Shown: positions 53,458 to 62,116 of the stretch, one piece after another
Layout: each line of letters begins with the position of its first letter
How positions within the stretch are numbered: the stretch's first letter is position 1
NCBI GenBank assembly: GCA_002370555.1
Contig: AP014718.1
Span: 1-64,000 of the forward strand
DNA: 64,000 nucleotides
From: Arthrobacter sp. Hiyo4
GTDB lineage: Bacteria > Actinomycetota > Actinomycetes > Actinomycetales > Micrococcaceae
Reading direction: 5' to 3'
Notes under the pieces: model-generated
Database searches by the model: none
What the model was told of the DNA's origin: nothing
Seen by the model: the letters and a program-made list of their open reading frames with translations, nothing else
Translations under genes and position numbers: made by a program

Positions 53458-54433
53458 CTAGTTACTGCCCTTGTCCGCGGAACCGTTCATGTTGGCCGCG
53501 ATGTTCTTGATGGCGGTCTTGGCATCGGTGGATGCCTTGGCTGCCGCGTCTGCCGATTCATCGGCGACATGCTTGGCCTTCTCGGCCGCGTCTTCCGCGG
53601 TGTCCTTCGCGTCCGCGGCAACATCCTCTGCCTGGCCGGCCACGGCGTCAGTGGCCGAAGCCGCAGCGGCTGCAGCCTTGCTGGCTGCGTCCTCGGCCGT
53701 GTCCTTGGCGTCGTTCACGGTGGTGGCAGGAACCGGTGCCGGAGTGACAGGAGAGGGGTCTTCCACGGGTCTTCCACGGGCTTGGAGGCTTTCCAGGCGG
53801 CCACGCCGGCGGCGACGGCGGCGGCGATGATGCCGAACACCAGCCAGCCGCGCTTTTTGGGCTTCTGCGGCTGGGCGATCTGGACCCCTACTGCCTTACC
53901 GGCTTCGTGCGCGGCGGCCTTGAGCTGCGTGCCGGCCGTCTGCGCCTGCTCCTGGAGGGAATGCACAACGCCGGAATCGGCAAGCCGCTGGGCAACGGCG
54001 TCCACGTGGGACGGCGCGCTTTCCAAGGTGCGGTGCACGGCGTCGGACGCGTGGCCGATCTGGTCCGAAAGGCGCGGCAGGTATTCCACCACCACGCGGT
54101 CCCGGGCGTTCTGGATCACGGGAGTGGCCTTGTCCAGGGCTTCGTACAAGCGCGGAGTGGCGACCTCAACGGCGTCGTGGATTTTCGGGGCGAGCTGCGC
54201 CAACCCGTCCTGGATGCGCGGTGTCACTGTGGCGACGCCGTCGGCAAGGTTGTGGGCCGCGGTCTTGAGCCCTTCCTGAATCCTGGGAGAAGCGGTGTCC
54301 AGGCCATGCTGCAGGCGGGGAACTGCCCAATCCACTGCTGCTTCCACGCGGGGGATGCCCAGTCCTTGGCGCTCTCAACTGCGCTGTTGACTGACTGTTC
54401 AAGGTCACGGGCAATACGATCCGATTTCTTCAC
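53458..54433 (-). CDS. Conserved hypothetical helical-repeat membrane protein, frameshifted
   Basis: It starts MKKSDRIARDLEQSVNSAVE and is dominated by amphipathic helices with recurring TPRIQEGL / APKIHDAV / TPRLYEAL units, about 11-12 residues each, resembling apolipoprotein-like repeats. A basic KPKKRG and a membrane span (WLVFGIIAAAVAAGVAAWKA) follow, then a second Ala/Asp/Lys-rich helix tail (DAKDTAEDAASKAAAAAASA). Frame changes occur near 54345 and 53770. No catalytic motif. It is probably a membrane-anchored coiled structural or stress protein; function unknown. Confidence 0.7.
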
Positions 54434-54588
54434 AACTACCTCCCGATTAATGTGACGGTTCTGTTGTTAGCCTACGTGCCTTGACCTGCACCGGCTATTC
54501 ATTCCGCGGATTTACACCTGATTTCACCCAGCGCGGAACTGCCCGTCCTGCCTCTTCCGCATTGACCTGCCGTGAAAGAATAGGCGGC

Positions 54589-55134
54589 ATGACTGCAATC
54601 GCAACTGCAAAAGCAACCATCCACACGAGCCTCGGCGACATCGTCGTCAATCTCTTCGGCAACCACGCGCCGAAGACGGTCAAGAACTTCGTTGGCCTGG
54701 CCACCGGGGAGCAGGCCTGGACCCACCCCGAGACCGGTGAGGACAAGACTGGCACGCCGCTGTATGACGGCACCATCTTCCACCGCATCATCAAGGACTT
54801 CATGATCCAGGCCGGCGATCCCCTGGGCCGCGGCGTGGGCGGACCCGGCTACAAGTTCGACGACGAAATCCACCCCGAACTCAGCTTCAACGCCCCCTAC
54901 AAACTGGCCATGGCCAACGCCGGCATCCAGGCCGGCAAGGGCACCAACGGTTCGCAGTTCTTCATCACCACCATCCCCACCGACTGGCTGCAGGGCAAGC
55001 ACAGCATCTTCGGCGAGGTGGCTGACGAGGAATCCAAGAAGGTCGTCGACGCCATCGAGGGCGTCCGCACCGGAATGGGCGACCGCCCGGTTGAGGACGT
55101 CACCATCAACAGCATCGACATCGAGCAGCTCTAA
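54589..55134 (+). CDS. ppiA: Cyclophilin-type peptidyl-prolyl cis-trans isomerase
   Basis: A 181-residue cytoplasmic cyclophilin. The core FHRIIKDFMIQAGDPLGRG holds the catalytic Arg and the Phe/Met/Gln cluster, and GTNGSQFFITT and HSIFGEV complete the pocket. ATG 54589 was chosen; upstream codons are not conserved-looking. It is followed after eight bases by the rhomboid gene, as in other actinobacteria. Confidence 0.95.
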   Translation: MTAIATAKATIHTSLGDIVVNLFGNHAPKTVKNFVGLATGEQAWTHPETGEDKTGTPLYDGTIFHRIIKDFMIQAGDPLGRGVGGPGYKFDDEIHPELSFNAPYKLAMANAGIQAGKGTNGSQFFITTIPTDWLQGKHSIFGEVADEESKKVVDAIEGVRTGMGDRPVEDVTINSIDIEQL

Positions 55135-55142
55135 CCCATCAC

Positions 55143-56022
55143 ATGAGCTACGGAATTCCGGCGGCTGAGCCGTCCGCGCAGGTTCCGGTGTGCCCCAGGC
55201 ACCCGGACCGGCCCTCCTATGTGCGCTGCCAGCGCTGCGGCCGCCCAGCGTGCCCGGACTGCCAGCGCGCGGCCGCCGTCGGATTCCAGTGTGTTGACTG
55301 CGTCAACGAAACAAAGCGCACGACGCCGGCGGTCAAGACTGTCTACGGCGGCGCCGTGGCAACCGGCAAACCAATAGTGACGTTTGGAATCATCGCCCTG
55401 TGCGCGGTGATGTACGTTCTGCAATGGGTGGTCCCGGCGAGTGGATCTACCAGAACCTGGCGTTCGCCAATGTTTTTGCCACTCCAGAATTCGGTGAGTT
55501 CGAACCGTGGCGGATGCTGACGGCGGCGTTCCTGCACTCCCAGGGATTCATCCTCCACATTGTTTTGAACATGTACATGCTGTGGATTTTCGGCCAGGCA
55601 CTCGAACCGCTTCTGGGCCGGGTCCGCTTCCTGGCGTTGTACCTCATCTCTGCCATCGGAGGGTCTGTCGGCTACCTCTTGCTGACCCCGGGTTACGTGC
55701 CCGGCGTGCCTCTTGCCGGAGTGGTGGGCGCCTCAGGGGCGATCTTTGGACTCTTCGGGGCCATGCTGCTGGTACAGCGGCACCGCGGCGGGGATACGCG
55801 GCAGCTGTGGGTCCTGATCGCCATCAACGGCGTGATCGGATTTGTGGTCCCCCAGATCGCCTGGCAGGCGCACCTGGGCGGGCTCGTCACCGGCGCCCTT
55901 TGCGCTGCCGTGATTGCATACACCCCCCGGGCCCACGGCAGGGCCTGCTGCACGCGGCCGGGCTGGTCGCCGTCGTTCTCCTGCTGGCCCTGGCGAGCTG
56001 GCTCCGCGTCACGGCCGGTTGA
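55143..56022 (+). CDS. Rhomboid family intramembrane serine protease with N-terminal zinc-binding motif
   Basis: An N-terminal Cys/His cluster (CPRHPDRPSYVRCQRCGRPA then CPDC and CVDC) looks like a B-box-type zinc site. The membrane part has HIVLNMYMLWIFG and the catalytic GASGAIFG Ser, with His in QAHLGGLVTGAL. Frame changes near 55430 and 55935; the repaired end is LLALASWLRVTAG with TGA at 56020-56022. A strong terminator follows at 56061. The substrate is unknown. Confidence 0.87.
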
Positions 56023-56060
56023 CCGCCCGGGTCCTTGGGCCCGGCTCCAACAGAGCACTT

Positions 56061-56098
56061 AGACCCCGGTGTCCCAACGGACACCGGGGTCTTTTTTG
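56061..56098 (+). terminator. Rho-independent terminator after the rhomboid gene
   Basis: AGACCCCGGTGTCC (56061-56074) pairs perfectly with GGACACCGGGGTCT (56079-56092), with a 4-base loop, then a run of Ts. It is the clearest intrinsic terminator in the window. Confidence 0.93.
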
Positions 56099-56677
56099 TG
56101 CCTCGTGAGGCCTCCGCACCGCACTTCCCGTCCACTCGCTTGGTGCGTCCCGGCGTGCGAGCAGCCCGTGGTCCGCGTCAGGCCATGACGACGGGCACGG
56201 AAGTTGTCCACAGGGGTTATCCACACTGTTGGTAACTTACACGTGTGTAGTTCAGGATTTCGATGAGCCCCTGCTCCCGCATGTCCGCCCTTTTGCCGGA
56301 TTTGATCATCCGGTTGTCCACAATTGTGGATAACACCTGGGGATGCGCCTGTGGTTAAGTGGAAAAACACGCCATTCGAGCCCGAACTGTGGATAACCTG
56401 GCCATTTTCCGCGCCGCGGGCCCAGGGGAGGTGATCCGGCCTGCCCGTATCAACAGGGTTATTCACAGTGTTAACAACTTACAGACATGTAGTTAACCTT
56501 CGGGGTTTCCCCGTCTGGGGCACCTGAGGGCTCCGCGCGGGCCGTCCTGTGGATTGTTATCCACAACTGTGGATAACTTGTGGGTAGTCCAGTGTTAGTA
56601 AGTGGATAACACTCGTGTGTGCGAGGGTGTTCCTACGCAGCATCGGACCCAACAAGCTTCCAGCCAGGAGGACCGCC
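56099..56677. other. DnaA-box-rich intergenic region upstream of the AhpD-like gene
   Basis: Perfect DnaA boxes occur at 56218 (forward), 56325 (reverse), 56389 (reverse), 56557 (forward) and 56568 (reverse), with near matches at 56459 (TTATTCACA) and 56600 (AGTGGATAA). Two copies of a module of about 42 bases (56211-56252 and 56452-56494) combine a box with GTTNNNAACTTACA and TGTAGTT. No gene was found; the ribosome binding site CAGGAGG of the next gene is at the right edge. Confidence 0.75.
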
Positions 56678-57151
56678 TTGAGCGCCACCGCAACAACCCA
56701 GCACATCTACCTCGACAAGCAGCACCCTGCGGTATGGCGCGCCCTCAACGGTCTGGGGCTGAAAGTGCGCGAAGCCGCCAACGCGGCCGGGATTGACCGC
56801 AAGACCATAGAGCTGCTCAACGTGCGGATCTCCCAGATCAACGGCTGCGCCTTTTGTCTCGACATGCATGTGCGGGACGCTGTGGAGGCCGGGGAGAGCC
56901 ACCAGCGGCTAGCTGTGCTGCCGGCCTGGCGCGAGACGGCCCTGTTCATGGACAAGGAGCGGGCGGCCCTTGCCCTGGCGGAATGCATCACCGAACTGCC
57001 GGACCACCGGACCACAGAGCTTGAGGAAGGATATGCGCGTCAGCACCTCAGCGCCGATGAATTTTCGGCGGTCAGCTGGCTGGTGATCACCATGAATGCC
57101 TTTAACCGGGTGTCCATCACCAGCCACCATCCGGTCCGCCGGGATCGCTGA
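56678..57151 (+). CDS. Carboxymuconolactone-decarboxylase/AhpD-like alkylhydroperoxidase
   Basis: The fold carries the peroxidase-type CXXC motif in NGCAFCLDMHVRDA, followed by a conserved His, so it is more likely an AhpD-like reductase than a decarboxylase. TTG 56678 (SATATTQHIYLDKQ) has CAGGAGG seven bases upstream; the upstream GTG at 56615 lacks a good site. It stands alone between two DnaA-box clusters, so its expression could respond to DnaA; that is inference. Confidence 0.88.
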   Translation: MSATATTQHIYLDKQHPAVWRALNGLGLKVREAANAAGIDRKTIELLNVRISQINGCAFCLDMHVRDAVEAGESHQRLAVLPAWRETALFMDKERAALALAECITELPDHRTTELEEGYARQHLSADEFSAVSWLVITMNAFNRVSITSHHPVRRDR

Positions 57152-57183
57152 CACCAAGGACGCCGTCGTCGGGTCGATGTGAA

Positions 57184-57310
57184 TTATCCACAGCCAATCC
57201 ACAGTGTTAATAACTGTCCGTCCGAGCGCTTTGGGTCCGGTCCCGTACGCCATGGCCTGAACGGGGGCAGTCGCTTCCCTCGCCGGGAAAGTTACCCACA
57301 ATGTGGATAA
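57184..57310. promoter_or_regulatory. Second DnaA-box group, downstream of the AhpD-like gene
   Basis: Perfect TTATCCACA at 57184-57192, CAATCCACA 12 bases later, and perfect TGTGGATAA at 57302-57310, with GTTACCCACA and CTGTGGACAA nearby. It extends the cluster that begins at 56.2 kb. Confidence 0.7.
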
Positions 57311-57377
57311 CTTTCCCAACAGCTGTGGACAACAGGCGCCGGCGGAGCGTCCGGTTAGTTCCCGGCGGAGCGGGAGG

Positions 57378-58010
57378 TCAGCCGGTCCAGACGCCTGAGG
57401 ATCCGCGCCGGTGGCTGTCCAGAAGATGGGTGTCCACCATGCCGATGGCTTCCATCAGCGCGAACATGGTGGTGGGGCCAACGAACGAGAATCCCTGCGT
57501 CCGCAGCGCCTTGGACAGCGCCACCGATTCCGGTGACTGCGTGGGGATCGCCGCGTGCGTGACCGGCTGGGGAGTGGCCCGGGGCTGGAACTGCCACACG
57601 AAGTCAACCAGGCCTTCCTGCTCGCGCAGCGCGATGGTGGCCCGGGCATTGGTGATGGCAGCACGGATCTTGAGCCGGTTGCGGACGATTCCGGGATCCT
57701 GGAGCAGGCGCTCAACATCGGCTTCCGTAAAAGCGGCAACAGCGTCCGGCTGGAAGTCGAGGAAAGCCTGACGGAAGGCGGGGCGCTTCCGGAGGATCGT
57801 TGCCCACGACAGACCTGCCTGGAAGCCCTCAAGGCAGATGCGCTCGTACAGGCCTTGTTCGTCACGGACGGGCAGGCCCCATTCGGAGTCGTAGTACTCG
57901 CGCAACAGCGGATCCACGGCGGCCCACGGCGGACGGGCGAGGCCGTCGTCGCCCAGGACAGTTCCGTCCACACCCTCGTTTAGGGGCTGGGCGGCGGCAG
58001 CGGGAGTCAT
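57378..58010 (-). CDS. tag: DNA-3-methyladenine glycosylase I
   Basis: A base-excision repair enzyme removing 3-methyladenine. The HhH-superfamily Tag signature is complete: YYDSEWGLPVRDEQGLYERI, EGFQAGLSWATILRKRPAFR and GFSFVGPTTMFALMEAIGMV, ending with the zinc-binding region VDTHLLDSH. The length is 210 residues. It is intact. Confidence 0.93.
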   Translation of the reverse strand: MTPAAAAQPLNEGVDGTVLGDDGLARPPWAAVDPLLREYYDSEWGLPVRDEQGLYERICLEGFQAGLSWATILRKRPAFRQAFLDFQPDAVAAFTEADVERLLQDPGIVRNRLKIRAAITNARATIALREQEGLVDFVWQFQPRATPQPVTHAAIPTQSPESVALSKALRTQGFSFVGPTTMFALMEAIGMVDTHLLDSHRRGSSGVWTG

Positions 58011-58028
58011 GCGGGTCCTGCGGTCAGG

Positions 58029-58283
58029 TCAGGAACGCCAGCGCGTGGTCATCAGGAAGCCGATGATGGCAATGCCGAAGCCGGCCACGATGTTCCACGA
58101 CTCCCACGCCTGGACAGGAAACCGGCCCTCGCTGATGTAGAACGTGATGATCCAGAAGAGCCCGATGATCATCAGGCCGAACATCACCGGCTTGAACCAA
58201 ACAGCGTTGGGCTTATACGCCTGCGCCCCGGAAGCGGGCTGTGCGGCGCTGGAAGTCTTCTTGCGAGGCTTTGACTCGGGCAC
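58029..58283 (-). CDS. crgA: Cell division protein CrgA
   Basis: An 84-residue membrane protein that coordinates septum formation and peptidoglycan synthases in actinobacteria. The basic N-terminus is PESKPRKKTSSAAQPA. Two membrane segments (WFKPVMFGLMIIGLFWIITF and SWNIVAGFGIAIIGFLMTTR) flank the conserved YISEGRFPVQAWE. The start is GTG 58283 with AAGGAGAG upstream. Its location near pknA/pknB is conserved. Confidence 0.94.
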   Translation of the reverse strand: MPESKPRKKTSSAAQPASGAQAYKPNAVWFKPVMFGLMIIGLFWIITFYISEGRFPVQAWESWNIVAGFGIAIIGFLMTTRWRS

Positions 58284-58458
58284 GTGCTCTCCTTGGCGGA
58301 CTGGAGCAAGCTCGGCGCCGCGGGCTTGATATCCTGCAAGAAGGAAGTTGCCAGCGGTCTGCGCGATCTTGGTCAAATCTGGATTCTTACTAGCAGTCAA
58401 TTCTAGCCGTAGTTCAGGGCATTCAAACGCCCATCGCGGCCACCCCGGAGGAGAACGC

Positions 58459-59257
58459 GTGGTAGTGCAGGAGAAGGCGAGGCGCGCCGCTACGCGGCCC
58501 CCCGTGCGGCGCCCGCCCGCGCTTCCATACTGCGTGGCACAGTGCAGGCGCTCGGCGAGCTGCTCATCACAGCCGGCATAATCCTCCTGCTCTTTGTGGG
58601 CTGGCAGCTGTGGTGGACCAACATCGAATCCGACGCCAGGCAGAGTGCCGTCATTAAGGAATTCGCCCAGGGGCTGGGCGGCGCGATGCCTGCAAGCCCG
58701 GAACCGGATCCAGCGGGAGCGCCCGTGAATTATGGCACCCCGGCCGTTGCCGCGGCACCAGGCCATGCCGGCACCATCGGCATCATGTACATCCCCCGGT
58801 TTGGCCCCAACTACACCCGGCCCATCGTGCAGGGAACCACCGGGGATGTCCTGGATACGCTGGGGCTTGGCCATTACGCCAACACCGCCATGCCCGGTGC
58901 CGTGGGGAACTTCGCGGTGGCCGGTCACAGGCAGACGCACGGTGCCGTCCTGGACAATATCCATACCCTTGTCCCGGGGGACAAAATCTACGTCCAGACC
59001 AAGGACGGCTACTACATCTATGTCTTCCGCAACAACCAGATTGTGATGCCGTCCCGGACCGACGTCCTGGAACCGGTCCCCACCCGCCCCGGCGTCACTC
59101 CCACCGAAAGCTTCCTCACCATGACCAGTTGCAATCCGCGCTTCGGCGCCGAGGAACGCATCATCGCGTACGCGGTGCTGGATAGCTGGCAGCCTGCCTC
59201 GGCGGGCCGCCGGCCGAGATCGCCGCCCAGGTGGCCGCAGCGGTGGGAGGAAACTGA
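58459..59257 (+). CDS. Class E sortase
   Basis: A membrane-bound transpeptidase attaching or processing surface proteins. A membrane span ALGELLITAGIILLLFVGWQ near the N-terminus is followed by the sortase barrel with the catalytic His in FAVAGHRQTHGAVLDN, the catalytic Cys in FLTMTSCNPRFGAEERI and the Arg just after. GTG 58459 with GGAGGAG upstream is the probable start; the frame changes near 58500 (a C run) and about 59210. The repaired C-terminus is AEIAAQVAAAVGGN with TGA 59255-59257. Its sorting-signal partners are not in this window. Confidence 0.87.
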
Positions 59258-59259
59258 GT

Positions 59260-59429
59260 ATGTACGGCTGGATTTTCCGCCACCTGCCGGGCCCCTCTGG
59301 CTGCGGATCCTTACGGCGCTGGTGCTTATCGCCGGCGCACTGATCCTGATGGTTCAGTTCCTGTTCCCATGGATGTCCGGGTTCACCGCATTCACCGACT
59401 CAACGATTGGTTCTGCAAGCCAGCCATGA
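59260..59429 (+). CDS. Small single-span membrane protein between sortase and pabA/trpG-like gene
   Basis: ATG 59260 with GGGAGG upstream gives MYGWIFRHLPGPLWLRILT after one frame repair near 59300, then one membrane span (ALVLIAGALILMVQFLFPWM) and a short polar tail. It is conserved in this position in related genomes. The stop TGA overlaps the next ATG as ATGA. Function unknown. Confidence 0.72.
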
Positions 59430-60067
59430 CCACAACCAAAATCCTGGTCGTAGACAACTACGACAGCTTCGTTTACACCCTGGTGGGCTACCTCCAGGAA
59501 CTCGGCGCCGAGACCACCGTTGTCCGCAACGACGACGTGACCCTCACCGAAGCCATCGAGATGGCACAAACGCGCGACGGCGTCCTCATCTCACCCGGTC
59601 CGGGAAACCCCGCAGAGGCGGGAGTGTGCATTGAGCTGATCAAGTGGTGCGGGGCGAACAACAAGCCGATGTTCGGTGTGTGCCTGGGCCATCAGGCCCT
59701 GGCCGAAGCCTATGGCGGCACAGTGACGCACGCGCCGGAGCTGATGCACGGCAAGACCTCGCTGGTGGAGCACAATGGCACCAGCGTCTTCGCCGGGCTC
59801 CCCTCCCCCGTGACAGCGACGCGCTACCACTCGCTGGCAGCGGTAAGGGATACCATCCCCGACGTCCTGGAGATCACCGCTGAGACCGCGACCGGCGTCG
59901 TGATGGGCCTGCAGCACCGCACTGCACCGCTGTGCGGGGTGCAGTTCCACCCGGAGTCGGTCTTGACCGAAGGCGGCTACCAGATGCTGGGCAACTGGCT
60001 CGAGTCCTTGGGAATGGCGGGAGCCGCCGCCCGTGCCGCCACGCTGAGCCCGCTCATCCAGCACTGA
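59426..60067 (+). CDS. Class I glutamine amidotransferase (anthranilate/aminodeoxychorismate synthase component II)
   Basis: It supplies ammonia from glutamine. The family start ILVVDNYDSFVYTLVGYLQE is followed by ISPGPGNPAEAG, the catalytic Cys in MFGVCLGHQALAEAYGG and the His/Glu in GVQFHPESVLTEGG. It is the TrpG/PabA type; in this genomic position in actinobacteria it is usually annotated pabA or trpG, and sequence alone does not decide. ATG 59426 overlaps the preceding stop. It is intact, 213 residues. Confidence 0.92.
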   Translation: MTTTKILVVDNYDSFVYTLVGYLQELGAETTVVRNDDVTLTEAIEMAQTRDGVLISPGPGNPAEAGVCIELIKWCGANNKPMFGVCLGHQALAEAYGGTVTHAPELMHGKTSLVEHNGTSVFAGLPSPVTATRYHSLAAVRDTIPDVLEITAETATGVVMGLQHRTAPLCGVQFHPESVLTEGGYQMLGNWLESLGMAGAAARAATLSPLIQH

Positions 60068-60089
60068 CCGGAACACACGCTCGAACAAT

Positions 60090-60144
60090 GCGGGGTCACT
60101 TCGCGCCCATGTTCCCCTTCGGGATGGGCGCGAAGTGACCCCGC
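60090..60144. terminator. Long bidirectional hairpin between convergent genes
   Basis: Arms 60090-60110 and 60124-60144 pair perfectly over 21 bases with a 13-base loop. It lies between the convergent amidotransferase and pknB genes. Such a long perfect stem is more than a terminator needs and might be a dispersed repeat. Confidence 0.7.
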
Positions 60145-60172
60145 GTTGCTTTAAGGAGCGGGCGGGTGGAGG

Positions 60173-62108
60173 CTAGCCCTTTTTAGTGGGCGTGGCCGTA
60201 GGCGATGGTGATGGCGGCGGGGCCGGTTCCTTGGCCACCACAATATTGATCGTCTTGCCCTGGTCGACGGCGGCATTCACCGGGTCACTTTGATCCGTGA
60301 CCCGGCCCGCCTCCACCTGTGAGTTCTCCACTTCCTGGACGTTGGGACCAGGCCCAGTTCCTTCAGCGCCGTTTCCGCCTCGGCACGCGTGCGGCCCCGC
60401 AGTTCAGGCATGGACACCTTGCCGGTGGAAATCACGATCTCCACCGTGGTGCCCGGGCCTACCATCTGGCCCGGTGCAGGGCTGGTGGTAATCACCCTGC
60501 CGCCGGGAACGGTGGCGCTGTTGGCTGTGGTGGTGGAAGGGGCTCCCACGAGTCCTGCCTGGCGCAGGATGTCCCGCGCCGCGGCTTCTGTCTGGCCCGG
60601 AAGGTTCTCCGGAATCTTGACGACGCTTGGGCCTTCAGAGATATTCAGGATCACCTCCGCATTGGGGTCAAGCGAGGTTCCGGCCACAGGGTCAGTGCCG
60701 ATGGCCGTTCCGCTGGGTATGGTCTCGTGCTTGTTCCGTTTGATCTGCGGACGCAGGTTGGCACCATAAAGTTCCTGCAGGGCCGCCGACTCCGTCAGGG
60801 ACGCCACCGCCGGGACCGCCACCTTGGGCGGCGGGGGCGCCGGCCGGTTCACGGTGTTGTACAGCCAGAGACCGCCGCCGCCAAGAACCAGCAGGGTGAA
60901 GATCACCAGTGTGGCAATCCACGTACGACGACGGGACTTCTGCCGGGCGGTCCGCTCGCGTTCCGGCGCGAAGCCCAAGGGCAGTTCATCGATATCCGAC
61001 TGTCCCAGGGTGGCAGTAGCCATGACCGGTACGCCGTCAGTCCGGGTGTCGTCCGCGTTGCGCGGCCGGCCGGTGGGCGCATCGTCCAGGAAGCCGGCTC
61101 CGGTGAGCCCGAAGGCCTCTGTCACAGGCGGGCGTTCCGGCGTCGGGACATGGTCATTGGGATCGGTGGGGCTTCGGTTGCGGCCAGCGCGGGCACGGAC
61201 ACGCCCGCCCGGGCGGCGCGCAGCGCACGCCGGAAGGCGGCCGCGTCCTGGAAACGGTCCGCCCGGTTCTTCTGCAGGGCTTTGGCCAGGACACTGTCCA
61301 GGGCGGCCGAGACCTCCGGGTTCACGCTGCTCGCTGGCTCCGGGATTTCCCTGACGTGCTGGTACGCCACGGACACGGGGCTGTCACCAATAAAGGGCGG
61401 GCGGGCGGTGAGCATTTCGTACAGCAGGCACGCTGCGGAGTAGAGGTCGCTGCGCGCATCCACTGTTTCGCCCCGGGCTTGCTCGGGCGAGAGGTACTGG
61501 GCAGTGCCCACCACAGCCTGGGTCTGCGTCATGGTGGCGGATGAATCGGCGATTGCCCGGGCGATCCCGAAGTCCATGACCTTCACGGAATTGGAGCCTT
61601 CGCAGTACATCACGTTGGCGGGTTTGATGTCCCGGTGGACGATGCCCGCCTTGTGGCTGTATTCAAGGGCAGAAAGCACGCCCAGGCAGAAGTCGATGGC
61701 CTGGTCAATGCTGACTTCCTTGGCCCGGATCAGGTCGCGGATGGTCCGGCCCTCAACAAACTCCATCACGATGTACGGCACCCGAACACTGTCCTCCGAG
61801 CCATCCGGAACCGTATGTTCGCCCGTATCGTAAATGGCGACGATGGACGGATGGTTCAACGCCGCCACGGACTGCGCTTCCCTTTTGAAGCGCGCCTGGA
61901 ACTGCGGATCACGGGCCATATCCGGGCGGAGAAGCTTGATAGCAACGGTCCGGCCAAGCCGGGTATCCACTCCGCGGTGGACATCCGCCATCCCCCCGCG
62001 GCCGATGATTCCGCCGAGTTCGTAGCGGCCGCTCAGGACACGCTGGTTATCCACCGGGAGGCTGTCCTCCCGGTGGAGCGGGGTGCGGGCCGAATCACTC
62101 ACTGTCAA
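60173..62108 (-). CDS. pknB: PASTA-domain serine/threonine protein kinase PknB
   Basis: A membrane receptor kinase for peptidoglycan fragments. The kinase domain is residues about 27-290, with GRGGMADVHRG, VAIKLL, HRDIKPANVMY, DFGIARA and a SPEQA activation-end motif. A juxtamembrane linker and a single span (WIATLVIFTLLVLGGGGLWL) follow, then three PASTA repeats (starting VAVPAVASLT, VKIPENLPGQ and VSMPELRGRT). Frame changes near 61150 and 60345; the repaired end is PTATPTKKG with TAG 60175-60173. The start is uncertain between TTG 62108 and GTG 62102. It is adjacent to pknA as usual. Confidence 0.93.
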
Positions 62109-62116
62109 TCCTGACC

